Shown piece after piece: positions 7,591 through 17,087 of a stretch of DNA of 64,000 nt (its first letter is position 1; each line of letters starts with the position of its first letter). The notes under the pieces were generated by a model that was not told the DNA's origin, ran no database searches, and saw only the letters and a program-made list of their open reading frames with translations. The stretch lies in the NCBI GenBank assembly GCA_963787195.1, contig CAWBCI010000040.1, positions 1 through 64,000 on the forward strand, in the 5' to 3' direction. This DNA is from CAWBCI01 sp963787195. GTDB lineage: Bacteria; Bacteroidota; Bacteroidia; Bacteroidales; JAGOPY01. The position numbers and the translations under genes were made by a program.

Positions 7591-8270
7591 AATGCCGAAT
7601 CGACAATTCCCACTTCCCGCCCCCATCCCCCGGCCCCTTCCCCCAAACGGGTGAAGGGGAGGAAGGATAGATGTAGCGATGTAGCGATTGCACGAAATGT
7701 CGAAATGTCGAATTAAATGGGAAATCGGACATTACATCGACAATCGACAACCGACAATGCCGAATCGACAATTCCCACTTCCCGCCCCCATCCCCCGGCC
7801 CCTTCACCCAAACGGGTGAAGGGGAGGAAGGATAGATGTAGCGATGTAGCGATTGCACGAAATGTCGAAATGTCGAATTAAATGGGAAATCGGACATTAC
7901 ATCAACAATCGACAACCGACAATGCCGAATCGACAATTCCCACTTCCCGCCCCCATCCCCCGGCCCCTTCCCCCAAACGGGTGAAGGGGAGGAAGGATAG
8001 ATGTAGCGATGTAGCGATTGCACGAAATGTCGAAATGTCGAATTAAATGGGAAATCGGACATTACATCGACAATCGACAACCGACAATGCCGAATCGACA
8101 ATTCCCACTCTCCGCCCCCATCCCCCGGCCCCTTCCCCCAAACGGGTGAAGGGGAGGAAGGATAGATGTAGCGATGTAGCGATTGCACGAAATGTCGAAA
8201 TGTCGAATTAAATGGGAAATCGGACATTACATCGACAATCGACAACCGACAATGCCGAATCGACAATTCC
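7591..8270. repeat. 165-bp minisatellite, four full units plus a partial fifth
   Basis: The word aatgccgaat recurs at 7591, 7756, 7921, 8086 and 8251, exactly 165 bp apart, and the units are almost identical. Each unit holds a hairpin of an 11-bp stem and AAAC loop (ccccttcaccc/gggtgaagggg, perfect in unit 2 and one mismatch in the others). It also holds a gatgtagc repeat, a duplicated cgaaatgt octamer and a cgaca-rich stretch. Because 165 is a multiple of three, a minus-strand reading frame stays open through the array, but there is no reason to think it is translated. Confidence 0.95.
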
Positions 8271-8294
8271 CCCGGGGCCGGGGGTTGAATATTG

Positions 8295-8365
8295 AAGAAT
8301 GACTGCTGACTGCCGACTGCCGACTGCTGCGACGCCGACTGCTGACTGCGACGACTGACGACTGG
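8295..8365 (-). repeat. CAGTCNN heptad array at the kinase gene 3' end
   Basis: Degenerate gactgct, gactgcc and gactgcg heptamers with short interruptions, ending about 10 bp before the stop codon of the histidine kinase gene at 8376. In the transcript direction they read CAGTCNN, as at 5527-5588 and 25079-25147. Confidence 0.85.
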
Positions 8366-8375
8366 AACAGTTTTA

Positions 8376-10418
8376 TCACGCAGTAATCGGTATCTCAAAC
8401 TCCACCCTTGTTCCGGCAGCTTTGCCTTCATCATCATACAGGTCGGTGATCTTCAGGGTATTCTTACGGCGGGCTTTGCGGTTTATGGCCTGTAGCCTTT
8501 CCATGGTGATCTGGGATGACATGGAACGGTGCAGTTTGCTGCCTGCCGAAGTTATTTCAGCTGCTGCGGTCCTTCCAATGCCGTTATCCTCGACCAGGAA
8601 ATGAAGGTTCGATTTATTCCGGCTGAATTGCACATAAATATGCCCCTGTCTTTCAATATGGCGGATACCATGTTCCACTGCATTTTCTATGAAAGGCTGG
8701 GCCAGCATAGGGGGGATCAGGAGGATGTCAGGATCCAGATCATCATCGACCCTTATCTCGAAATCGAATTTATAGGACTGTCTTAGCTTCTGCAATTCAA
8801 GATAATCGCGGATAAGGTTGACCTCCGTCTGAAGGGGTAGCAATTCCTCCCGGGTGGATTCCAGGGTAGAGCGCATCAGTCGCGAGAAATGGGTAAGGTA
8901 ACGGGAAGCCTTTGCCGCATCATTCTTAAAAATAGAATCCTGTATATTGGTCAGGGCATTGAAGATGAAGTGGGGGTTCATCTGGGAGCGCAGCAGTTTC
9001 CGCTCCAGCAGTATACTTTCCTGGTTATATTGCAATCTTTTCTGCCGGAGGTACAGGATGCTCAGCATGATCAGCAGCAATGCCAGGCCGCCTATACCAA
9101 TGGTAAGTATCTGGCCCTGCCTTATCCTGATCTCATTCAGTTCCTGGTCTTTTTTAAGGAGGAGGATTTCCTGGGTATTCCGCCGGGCATCAAATTCTGC
9201 CTGCAAACCTGTCAGTTCCTTGTTTGCCTGAAGTTCATTGAAGAAAGCGCTGATTTCATTGGCCGAAATATTCGCATCAAGGGCGCTTTTGTAATCTCCC
9301 ATTTCCCGGTATATCCCTGATAAATTAGTGAAAGCATAAAGGCAACCCGATTTACCGAGCATACGTTTAAAAACCCCCGGAGTGGGTAGCCAGGTTTCAA
9401 CGCTCACATCTATATAATTGTTAAAATCAGGATTATGAAAGAGCTCACCGCTCAGGTCTATTTTTGATCCGTATCCAAGCGCTTCCCTGAACAAAATAAT
9501 TGCCCGATTAAAATCCCCCTTAGTTTTATAAATATCCGCCAATTCTATACTTGCCTTCATCAAACCCAAAGTATAATAAATCTCCTTACTTTCTTCCACG
9601 GATTTATCTATATAAAACATGGCCCTGTCCCAACTGCCTTCCAGGTTATAAAACCTAGCCATTTTAAGATAGATATTTGCATTCAGGGCTCTTTCCTCAA
9701 CAAAATCCTCATGAAGGTATTCCAGTGCCTTCAGGTAATAAGGAAGTACTTTTTCCTTCTCTCCATAATGTAAGTAAATATCAGCCAGTAAGGAATATAC
9801 TATTTCCATTTCCAGGTCGGGGACCTGCATTTCGTGTGTATATTTTAAGTAACGCCTAAGATATTTATCAGCAGCATCGTAATCGTTCAGAATGAGTGCG
9901 CCGCCTCCTGTAAGGATCAAAAATGAAGCGGCCTTGTTCTTTAAACCCATATGATCATACATATCAATTACCTCGCTGAAATTGGAAATGGTTTTGGAGA
10001 CATCGGCCATAGAGAAATAGAAAGTATAGCCCAAGCGCTCGTGAATCATGACGCGGATGAGGGGATCAGTGCATTCTTCCAGTGCCAGGTGCTGGTATTT
10101 TAAGGCTGAAATAAAATCTTCCTTCATAAAATTATACAGGCCAATATTGGAAAGGGCAAAAGACTTACCATCCTCATAGGCCATTAAATCTGAAGAATCC
10201 AGTGCAATATTGGCATAGGCCAGGGATTTATTTAGATCATAGCGAAAATATAAAGTCGAGAGCGCATTTAATATATCTACATGGTTGTTTCCCCAAGTAG
10301 TTCCGAGGATATTCTCCAGGCTGTCAATTTTTGTTTTATCCAGGACATAAAACATTTGAGCCGGGAGCAGGACCGGAAGTAGAAGGAATAATAACAGGCT
10401 TGAATATTTTGTTTTCAT
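8376..10418 (-). CDS. LytS-type sensor histidine kinase with TPR sensor region
   Basis: A 680-residue protein. I chose the ATG at 10418, 20 bp after the response regulator stop codon, because MKTKYSSLLLFLLLPVLLPA is a signal peptide; a longer frame upstream overlaps the regulator. Residues about 25-400 are helical tetratricopeptide-like repeats (for example SLAYANIALDSSDL, DFISALKYQHLALEE, GDFNRAIILFREALG, GDYKSALDANISANE). A coiled coil follows, and then a membrane helix near 445-465 (LTIGIGGLALLLIMLSILYL). The kinase is of the His_kinase (LytS/YehU) type with MNPHFIFNALTNIQ (phospho-acceptor His near 483), the N-box QPFIENAVEHG and the DNGIGR ATP-lid motif. It senses through periplasmic TPRs and should phosphorylate the LytTR regulator encoded just upstream. 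The signal is unknown. Confidence 0.9.
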   Translation of the reverse strand: MKTKYSSLLLFLLLPVLLPAQMFYVLDKTKIDSLENILGTTWGNNHVDILNALSTLYFRYDLNKSLAYANIALDSSDLMAYEDGKSFALSNIGLYNFMKEDFISALKYQHLALEECTDPLIRVMIHERLGYTFYFSMADVSKTISNFSEVIDMYDHMGLKNKAASFLILTGGGALILNDYDAADKYLRRYLKYTHEMQVPDLEMEIVYSLLADIYLHYGEKEKVLPYYLKALEYLHEDFVEERALNANIYLKMARFYNLEGSWDRAMFYIDKSVEESKEIYYTLGLMKASIELADIYKTKGDFNRAIILFREALGYGSKIDLSGELFHNPDFNNYIDVSVETWLPTPGVFKRMLGKSGCLYAFTNLSGIYREMGDYKSALDANISANEISAFFNELQANKELTGLQAEFDARRNTQEILLLKKDQELNEIRIRQGQILTIGIGGLALLLIMLSILYLRQKRLQYNQESILLERKLLRSQMNPHFIFNALTNIQDSIFKNDAAKASRYLTHFSRLMRSTLESTREELLPLQTEVNLIRDYLELQKLRQSYKFDFEIRVDDDLDPDILLIPPMLAQPFIENAVEHGIRHIERQGHIYVQFSRNKSNLHFLVEDNGIGRTAAAEITSAGSKLHRSMSSQITMERLQAINRKARRKNTLKITDLYDDEGKAAGTRVEFEIPITA

Positions 10419-10438
10419 GTTTTGGGTTTGATGTGATG

Positions 10439-11185
10439 CTATCCAGTATTTTCCAGGACCTGCAGGAATTGATCCCTTTTCCGGGATGCAACAGGGACCT
10501 TCATACCATTGCACATAACCACAAAACCACCGTCGGCTTTCTCAAAATGGTCGATAAGTTGCAGATTTATCAGATATGATTTATGTATCCTGAAAAAGCC
10601 GGCCGGATGGAGCATATCTTCAAAATCCTTAAGAGAGCGGGAGACCATGATCATCTTCCCGTCAACAAGATGGATACGGCTGTACGACTGATCGGATTCG
10701 CAGCATACAAGTTCGTCGGTTTTCACCAGGTAAATATTATTGGATGTCTTTACAAGGATTTTCTTCAGATGGTTTTCAGGGTCAAGGTTTTCATGAAGGA
10801 TGTTCAGGCGTTGTATCATTTCCTGTTGCAAGATTTCCCTGCCTTTAGCCAAAGCAATTATCAGTTCTTCCGGGTCTATGGGTTTCAGGATATAATCAAT
10901 GGCGGAATATTTGAAAGCCTGGACTGCATATTCTTCATATGCTGTGATAAAGATGACCTTGAAGCTGATATGATCCAGTTTGTTCAGCAGTTCGAAGCCT
11001 GTACCGTCAGACATCCGGATATCCAGCAGGACAATATCAGGGTTTAGTTCATGGATGGCCTTTAAGCCTGAGGAAACACTTTCAGCTTCTCCCACTATCT
11101 CAGTTCCGGGCACATATTTAGAGATGATGCCCCCGGTTACGCTGCGGACAGCGTGCTCGTCGTCGATGATTAGAATTCGGTACAA
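10439..11185 (-). CDS. LytTR-family response regulator
   Basis: A 248-residue protein. Residues 1-120 form a receiver domain with the acidic pocket DDE (8-10), phospho-acceptor D55 in IVLLDIRM, the Thr in ITAYEE and K101 in YILKPID. Residues about 140-245 form a LytTR DNA-binding domain (KKILVKTSNNIYLVKTDELVC begins it; FFRIHKSYLINL is the conserved HKSYLVN-type motif). Such regulators bind direct repeats upstream of targets. It is the first gene of a two-gene operon with the LytS-type kinase, 20 bp upstream of the kinase start. The targets are not identifiable here. Confidence 0.93.
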   Translation of the reverse strand: MYRILIIDDEHAVRSVTGGIISKYVPGTEIVGEAESVSSGLKAIHELNPDIVLLDIRMSDGTGFELLNKLDHISFKVIFITAYEEYAVQAFKYSAIDYILKPIDPEELIIALAKGREILQQEMIQRLNILHENLDPENHLKKILVKTSNNIYLVKTDELVCCESDQSYSRIHLVDGKMIMVSRSLKDFEDMLHPAGFFRIHKSYLINLQLIDHFEKADGGFVVMCNGMKVPVASRKRDQFLQVLENTG

Positions 11186-11319
11186 TTTGGTTTGGCAAAG
11201 AGTCCTACAAGATACTAAATTTTTGGGCTGAATAAAAGTGAAAATGTGTGTAAATTATTGATTTAATTGGTAATATGAAAGTTCATCCGGCATTGGGCTC
11301 TCATCACTTATAATTAAAC

Positions 11320-11364
11320 AAAAAAACAGGTCTGCCCGGTATTGTTTACCCGGCAAACCTGTTT
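11320..11364 (-). terminator. intrinsic terminator of the lipocalin-like lipoprotein gene
   Basis: Stem arms near 11325-11339 and 11349-11363 (aacaggt..tgcc..gg type, with a wobble and one mismatch). The hairpin ends in a T-run on the minus strand, 30 bp after the stop codon at 11394. Confidence 0.8.
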
Positions 11365-11393
11365 CGGTTTATCAGAAGTTAATCTGTTTCCTC

Positions 11394-11870
11394 TTATTTA
11401 GGAACGTTCGTCACTGTGAGGGTATAATTAGTGCCGCCAATATTCTCAATCACTTTCACTATATATGTATTGTCATCGAGCTGCAATATATCATAGCTGG
11501 TTGTTGAGCCGTCTATGGTTTCGGTCACTATAGTCTGATCCGAGTTAAAGAGCCAGGTACCTGTAGTGTTCTGAGGGTCTGAAGGATTGCATTTATTGGC
11601 GCCTTCGTCCGAAACAACTGTTAAATCTGATTTATAGGTGCGGAAATCATCTTTCAGACAATCCGGAGTCTGAGCCCAAAGGTCAGTAATATATCCTATA
11701 ATATTACCATTATCTACAATTGGCATACTGGGATCAATTGTCACAGCGGTAGTGACCCAGGAATGGGCCGTAATCAGATCCATCTTGGTTTTGGTGGCAT
11801 CTTTCTTCTTGCACCCGGCTACACTTAGCATAAATGCTACCAGCAGAATAAAATAAAATACTTTCTTCAT
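11394..11870 (-). CDS. lipocalin-like lipoprotein
   Basis: A 158-residue protein with a lipoprotein signal (MKKVFYFILLVAFMLSVAGC, lipid-attachment Cys at residue 20) and the KKKD spacer typical of Bacteroidota surface lipoproteins. The mature part fits the lipocalin-like family: an opening TKMDLITAHSWVTTAVTID, a central GTWLFNSDQTIVTET strand and a closing YDILQLDDNTYIVKV. The four mature cysteines (CLKDD, NKCNP and the anchor included) may form one disulphide. A ligand cannot be named. It is monocistronic, with its own terminator and a probable promoter. Confidence 0.8.
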   Translation of the reverse strand: MKKVFYFILLVAFMLSVAGCKKKDATKTKMDLITAHSWVTTAVTIDPSMPIVDNGNIIGYITDLWAQTPDCLKDDFRTYKSDLTVVSDEGANKCNPSDPQNTTGTWLFNSDQTIVTETIDGSTTSYDILQLDDNTYIVKVIENIGGTNYTLTVTNVPK

Positions 11871-11911
11871 AATTTTCCTTGTTATTAGTTTAGATTTATC
11901 GGAATTTTTTG

Positions 11912-11941
11912 TAAAGATATTAAAGCATTTGCATATGACAA
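11912..11941 (-). promoter_or_regulatory. candidate Bacteroidota promoter
   Basis: On the minus strand TATCTTTA (11919-11912) resembles the TAnnTTTG -7 element, and TTGTCA (11941-11936) lies about 20 bp upstream as a -33 candidate. It is about 42 bp before the lipoprotein start. Confidence 0.45.
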
Positions 11942-11996
11942 GCTGATCTATACTGGTAAGGGGATTTTTATTTTTATAGGATAAATCATTTTCCCC

Positions 11997-14900
11997 TCAG
12001 GGCCCCACATTGATCTCGTATCCATCCATATTAAAAGTTCCGCTGATCACTCTGAGTTCGTGTTTAACTTTTATATTGCTTAAAGGATAAGTCATACCGC
12101 CATCATTTCCGTTATTGATATGCAGATCCCAGAACCAGCAATCAGGCCCTGGCAATCTGATTCCGCTGTCATTCTCCGGTACCAGTTCTACAGTGCCTCC
12201 TGAAGGATTGAAGGAACTTACTCCATTGTCGACCAGGAAAGAATCCCTAAGTCTTATTGTCCCTGCGCTGATATTTTCCGAAAAGGCATTAGAGGTAATT
12301 TCCACCCAATGATTCTGAAGGTTGAACAGTCCCCCGCTCATGTTAAGGTTAACAGCACCTCCGCCCAGGGTCCCGGGCCATAAACTGCTACTGCTACCCC
12401 CGGTGAATCGCAGTTCCCCGCCGTTTATCGTGATATTTCCATAAAGATCGTGAGTGCTGTAATCTTCTGCCTGGTTCAGGATCACCAGTCCATCATCAAT
12501 GATATAATTTCCGATCACGAAATTCTCATTCAGGTCGGTCACATTCAGTGTCCCTCCATGGCACTGCACCAGCCCGCCCTGTATCAATGTCCCAATTTGC
12601 ATAAAGCCCTCATTCATCAGGTGAATTTCAGGACCGCTGTCATCAATGTTTACCACCGATGCATTGAGGTCGCCGTTAACATAAACCGGGTAGCTGATCA
12701 GGAGCAAATTGCTGACGGAATTGTTTCCATATACGGAAAGGCTTCCGGTATTGCCGGCCCCTGCTTCAACATCATAGAAAGTAGTATTTCCCGTAATCAT
12801 CTGCGTTAATCCCGTACCTGAAAAAATTACCCTGCTGCTACCTGCTGAGAAAGCGCCGACTCCTGAATTGTTAATCCAGCTTCCGGGAGTAAGGATCCTG
12901 AAGGCGTTAGCTACTATCCCCGGACCGGAATTGAAAATCAAATCGCCATAAATACGGAGAGTGTCGGTATAACTGCTATTCAGATAAACAGGTGTAGTAG
13001 TTTCAATAATAAGATCATGGAAGAAGTCACCATAGTTAGGCCGAAAATAGGTAGAATTAATGCTTCCTGTAAGCCTGATACTCCCATTTTCACATCGGAA
13101 GTGACCGTTATCAGTATTTCTGAAATTGCCATTGAAGGCCCAATCTTGTGAAGACGGGCATTTAAGCGTTGCACCAGGACCATTCCTGAATGTACCGTTA
13201 ACATTGAGCAATGCCAGGGTGTCTCCAGTCAGGCTGAGGCCGTATGGGGCATTCTTATAGTTCAACAGGCTGAAGATTTGGGCGGTGTCATGACATATCA
13301 GCCTGCTTTCTCCATCACCATAATATTTGATTTCACCTGATTCCATATCCAGATTTGAACTTTTCCTGATAAACATACTTCCGGAAATATATATAGTGGC
13401 CCTGTTGGCCAGGCTGGCCGAAGAGCCGGCCTGCCAGATCAAACTATCAGTAAACAATGCTGTGTAATCTGCTGGCATATTTAATATTCCCTGGATATCT
13501 GTATACGTCGAAACATAAAGACTATCCTTACTGATGGTCAACGAGGTGTTGGGTTCCATTTTCAGGGAATTGACAGTAGTTTCCCGGGCTGAGAAAATGG
13601 GATAATTGGGTCTTCCGGAAGGGATGATTACATCTGTGGCTGCATCGGGCGACTGAAAATCGTAACGCCAGTTCTGCGCGTTGTGCCATTCGGTTGATAC
13701 GTCACCATCCCAAATGCCGGTGGAGGGCCAATGGATACGGCTGTTGGGGTCATATTCAAAAAATGGCCCTGCAAAACTACCATCAGCATCCGGAAGGTAA
13801 ACATTACCAAAATTGACATTCTTTGAAACGTTATAGGAACCAGACCAGGTATTCTCAGGGAAATACACATCATGCAAATACACATCCTGGGAATTGTTGA
13901 TCAGCAGCAAGGAACCCGATGATGCTCCATTTCTGAAAGTGCAGCCTAAAAGAGGCCATAAGTAATCCAGATAGCCATCTTCATCAATTTCTATCCCTCG
14001 TGTCCCCATGTATTCATAAACTGTATGCAAAGACCTAAGCTCACCTTGATTATGGACGAGAAAATCAAAATAGCCATAAGTGATATGGCTTACAAGCGAT
14101 TGATTCTCCGGTTCTCCTCCAATGAACAATATCCCGCCGTTTACATCAATATCCCCTCCGTCTCCAATCCTTAATCTTGACCCCGAACCAATTTGCACAT
14201 ATGCATCTTCAAGGACGGAAAAGTGCTCCCAGCAATCGAAGTCCCGATCTGAAACGGAAATAAAACCGCTGATGAAGTCCGCTACCGAGCAAATGATATC
14301 AGAGCCAATGTTTAGCATACTCCATGCCCCATTCTCCTGATCAACCTGGATCTCACCAAATTCCAGTGTATTTCCGTTGGTATTATTGATGAATTGTTGA
14401 TCATCGCCTTCAAAAGAAACTGTGTTTTTATGATCCGACCAGCTGGCACCTGCCTGGTAATTAAAGTCTTTTTTAAATACATGGGTAAGGCCGGTAATAC
14501 CATAAGTCCATTCCCCTGTTTGCAGGTTCAGGTCATTAAGCACGGTAACATTGTTATAAGTCACAAGGGCATCACTGGGTTTCTGAAGATTCAGTTTATA
14601 AAAAGTAGCGCCAGCCAGGGCAATTAGTTCCTGCTCATTGAGCCCTTTGAAATTGACTGTTGACTGTCCGCAGCTAAAGCCATGGTCTGCATCCGTCACA
14701 GTATTGTAATCCCAGAAGTGGCCGTAACAGTTGATTGTCGTCCCTGTTGCAGCTGAATTTGCATTCAGTCCAGCACCGTTTTTTATATGAAGGTCCCCAT
14801 TAATAGTTATTATGGAATTATTGCTCATCAAAAGGACCCCGTCATTCAGTGTAAATTTATCCAAAACATTGATGACAGCTCCCGATGTCATCGAAAGGTA

Positions 14901-17087
14901 TTGCCCTGAAGCCAGGTTTTTATCTATATCCAGCTTGTAGAAAGTTTCTGAGCTGACTGTCGCAGGCTGTGAAGATGTAAACCAAACAGAAGAGGTGGCT
15001 TCAATAAAACCGGTAGTTCCCCTGTTGTTCGTCCAGTCACCGCCAACATATACTTCGCCGGAACCCGGGCTCAACCTCCCGTTCGGAGAGATCAGCAGGT
15101 CACCGCCAATATTGAGGGCATTATTCATGGTACCCAGTTCGCCTGATTGTAAGCTCAGATCACCCTGAATTATGGCCGGATATATGAGTAAACAAGGATT
15201 AGCCCCGGTATTTTTATTGATGAGCAGATGATGAAAATAATTTCCATTATTCACTTCAATGTTGGTGCCGATGGTATTTATCAGCTCCACGGTTCCGGAA
15301 TCAGGCTGGAAGGAATTTGCGTTCACTGCCCTGAAATGGCCTCCAATACGCATATCACCGCCATTGAAGTTTACCGTTGCCCCGGTACCAAACTGTATGC
15401 CTTCATAGCTGATCTCAAAGAAGCCGCCATTCAGGTCTGTGATACCGGAAAATCCAAACATATTCCCGGTATAAGGTTTATCGATAATGAAAGAGCCTCC
15501 GTTGAGGGTCAGGTGCCCGCCTGTAGCCTGATTGAAGCTATTGTGGACCCTTACACTTCCGCTATTGATGTTGAGCGTTCCATCCAGGTTCAGGTCGGTC
15601 AGGATTACTTCACCATTGTCAGTCATGACCATGCCCCCGTTTACTGTGGCAGTTCCGGCAGTAATCGAGCCGCCAAAAAGATTAACAATGCCATTGACTG
15701 TGGCAGTGTTAGCCGATATAGACCCGGTATTGTACAGGCGCATGAAAGAACTGGCATTTGTAAGGATATTCCCGCCTACGATAAGTACAGCAGAATCGAC
15801 CCTGATACTGCCTGCATTTCCAAGGGTAAAATCACCGCTTACCTGCATAGGATAAGGGCTGCTGTTATCCAGGTAAAGATGTCGCTGAGTTGTTACAAAA
15901 GGTTTCTCTGAACTAAAATTGGCAAAGGATGCATCAGCATCTTCATGATAGATGTATTGATTAAAGGCACTACTTGTGGCCTTCGCCACATTATTACCGC
16001 TAAGCAGTGCATTTGTTCCCTCATTAAAATACCAGTTCCTTTTAAATGTGATCAAACCGTTGTCAATATTTGATGAAGAGCCCGCTTCCCAGATCACATT
16101 GCTTCCCACATTTACAGTACAGGCCGGTGTTGTCATTTGAAGGCTTCCAAAAATGTCAAGGTCATTGGCAATGTCTATAACTTTAGCATTGACGTCCAGG
16201 CTTCCTGAGTTAATCAGCAGTGTATTATCAAAACCGAGGTTCTGGATGGCATTGACCGTTCCGCTGCCTTTATCGATGCGGACCTCCCAAAATGCGCCGC
16301 CAATTCCATGAGCCAGGTCGGCATCCGCGGTACCATATAGTTCGATATATCCTCCAACAGGTGTAAAATCATTCCTGTCGCTGGTAAAACTGCCTGTGGT
16401 GCGGATCACTCCACCTGTAATGACCTCTATGAACGTAGCTGCATTTGAAAGATGAATTCCATGGTCCTTGAAATCCAAAACCCCATCGCTAATCCACAAC
16501 TCGGAATTGGTATTCCCGGGCCAGTTACTGACACCAGAGCCTCCATAAATGATGAAATCCCCACCTTCTATCTTAATAACACCATTAAGGTCAATGGACT
16601 GACTAATATCTTGATACAGTTCTATATACCCATACTCTTTCAATATGAAAGATCCTTTAATGCAATCATCATACAAATCCAGCGCGTAAAATTCGGCAAA
16701 GCTTGTTACATTCATCACACCTTCAGTATACATATATTGTTCACAGAAAAGTGTACGGCCTGTATTGATAAAAAGAGTATCGGCGGGTTTAGCCAGTTCC
16801 ATGATACCACAACTAACATTATAGTTGAGGTTTTGCCGACCGCTCCCATTAAAGACAAGAGAGCCTGTACCGGGAATCAGGATGCCACTTGAGCCTGTCA
16901 CGTCGCCCTGAAGTTCAAGATTATAACTTGAAGGGACCAACCTCCCTGTTATCAAATTCAAATTTCCCCTGATCAGGATATCGGAAGTCATCGTTTTTGA
17001 ATTGTTAGTATAAGCAAAGATTTCCAGGTCGTTAAAGTAGCTTACGGGAGACGACAGGTGAACAGATGAATTTCCTCCCTTGAGCAT
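11997..17087 (-). CDS. giant secreted beta-helix protein, C-terminal part (frameshifted from 17032-20085)
   Basis: A reading frame of 1696 residues that starts without a signal peptide because it is the continuation of the gene at 17032-20085. Removing one base from the T6 run (plus-strand A6 at 17103-17108) joins the two into one 2695-residue protein, with the junction reading GQSLFQDGSCMLKGGN. The content is hundreds of short beta-strands with Gly/Asn turns (INSGSL, LNGGSFII, GTATVNGG, DLNLDGTLNINSG), typical of right-handed beta-helix adhesins. Around 13.5-13.7 kb there is a second copy of the module WDGDVSTEWHNAQNWRYDF...DVIIPS that also occurs near 17.7 kb. No catalytic motif is seen. 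It ends abruptly at INVGP with no T9SS sorting domain, unlike its secreted neighbours, so the 3' end may be truncated. Confidence 0.8.
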   Translation of the reverse strand: MLKGGNSSVHLSSPVSYFNDLEIFAYTNNSKTMTSDILIRGNLNLITGRLVPSSYNLELQGDVTGSSGILIPGTGSLVFNGSGRQNLNYNVSCGIMELAKPADTLFINTGRTLFCEQYMYTEGVMNVTSFAEFYALDLYDDCIKGSFILKEYGYIELYQDISQSIDLNGVIKIEGGDFIIYGGSGVSNWPGNTNSELWISDGVLDFKDHGIHLSNAATFIEVITGGVIRTTGSFTSDRNDFTPVGGYIELYGTADADLAHGIGGAFWEVRIDKGSGTVNAIQNLGFDNTLLINSGSLDVNAKVIDIANDLDIFGSLQMTTPACTVNVGSNVIWEAGSSSNIDNGLITFKRNWYFNEGTNALLSGNNVAKATSSAFNQYIYHEDADASFANFSSEKPFVTTQRHLYLDNSSPYPMQVSGDFTLGNAGSIRVDSAVLIVGGNILTNASSFMRLYNTGSISANTATVNGIVNLFGGSITAGTATVNGGMVMTDNGEVILTDLNLDGTLNINSGSVRVHNSFNQATGGHLTLNGGSFIIDKPYTGNMFGFSGITDLNGGFFEISYEGIQFGTGATVNFNGGDMRIGGHFRAVNANSFQPDSGTVELINTIGTNIEVNNGNYFHHLLINKNTGANPCLLIYPAIIQGDLSLQSGELGTMNNALNIGGDLLISPNGRLSPGSGEVYVGGDWTNNRGTTGFIEATSSVWFTSSQPATVSSETFYKLDIDKNLASGQYLSMTSGAVINVLDKFTLNDGVLLMSNNSIITINGDLHIKNGAGLNANSAATGTTINCYGHFWDYNTVTDADHGFSCGQSTVNFKGLNEQELIALAGATFYKLNLQKPSDALVTYNNVTVLNDLNLQTGEWTYGITGLTHVFKKDFNYQAGASWSDHKNTVSFEGDDQQFINNTNGNTLEFGEIQVDQENGAWSMLNIGSDIICSVADFISGFISVSDRDFDCWEHFSVLEDAYVQIGSGSRLRIGDGGDIDVNGGILFIGGEPENQSLVSHITYGYFDFLVHNQGELRSLHTVYEYMGTRGIEIDEDGYLDYLWPLLGCTFRNGASSGSLLLINNSQDVYLHDVYFPENTWSGSYNVSKNVNFGNVYLPDADGSFAGPFFEYDPNSRIHWPSTGIWDGDVSTEWHNAQNWRYDFQSPDAATDVIIPSGRPNYPIFSARETTVNSLKMEPNTSLTISKDSLYVSTYTDIQGILNMPADYTALFTDSLIWQAGSSASLANRATIYISGSMFIRKSSNLDMESGEIKYYGDGESRLICHDTAQIFSLLNYKNAPYGLSLTGDTLALLNVNGTFRNGPGATLKCPSSQDWAFNGNFRNTDNGHFRCENGSIRLTGSINSTYFRPNYGDFFHDLIIETTTPVYLNSSYTDTLRIYGDLIFNSGPGIVANAFRILTPGSWINNSGVGAFSAGSSRVIFSGTGLTQMITGNTTFYDVEAGAGNTGSLSVYGNNSVSNLLLISYPVYVNGDLNASVVNIDDSGPEIHLMNEGFMQIGTLIQGGLVQCHGGTLNVTDLNENFVIGNYIIDDGLVILNQAEDYSTHDLYGNITINGGELRFTGGSSSSLWPGTLGGGAVNLNMSGGLFNLQNHWVEITSNAFSENISAGTIRLRDSFLVDNGVSSFNPSGGTVELVPENDSGIRLPGPDCWFWDLHINNGNDGGMTYPLSNIKVKHELRVISGTFNMDGYEINVGP

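Noticed and set aside
7514..8437. A 307-codon minus-strand frame with four 55-residue repeats
   Set aside because: It exists only because the minisatellite unit is 165 bp, a multiple of three. It crosses the kinase 3' end and heptad arrays and has no protein-like pattern.
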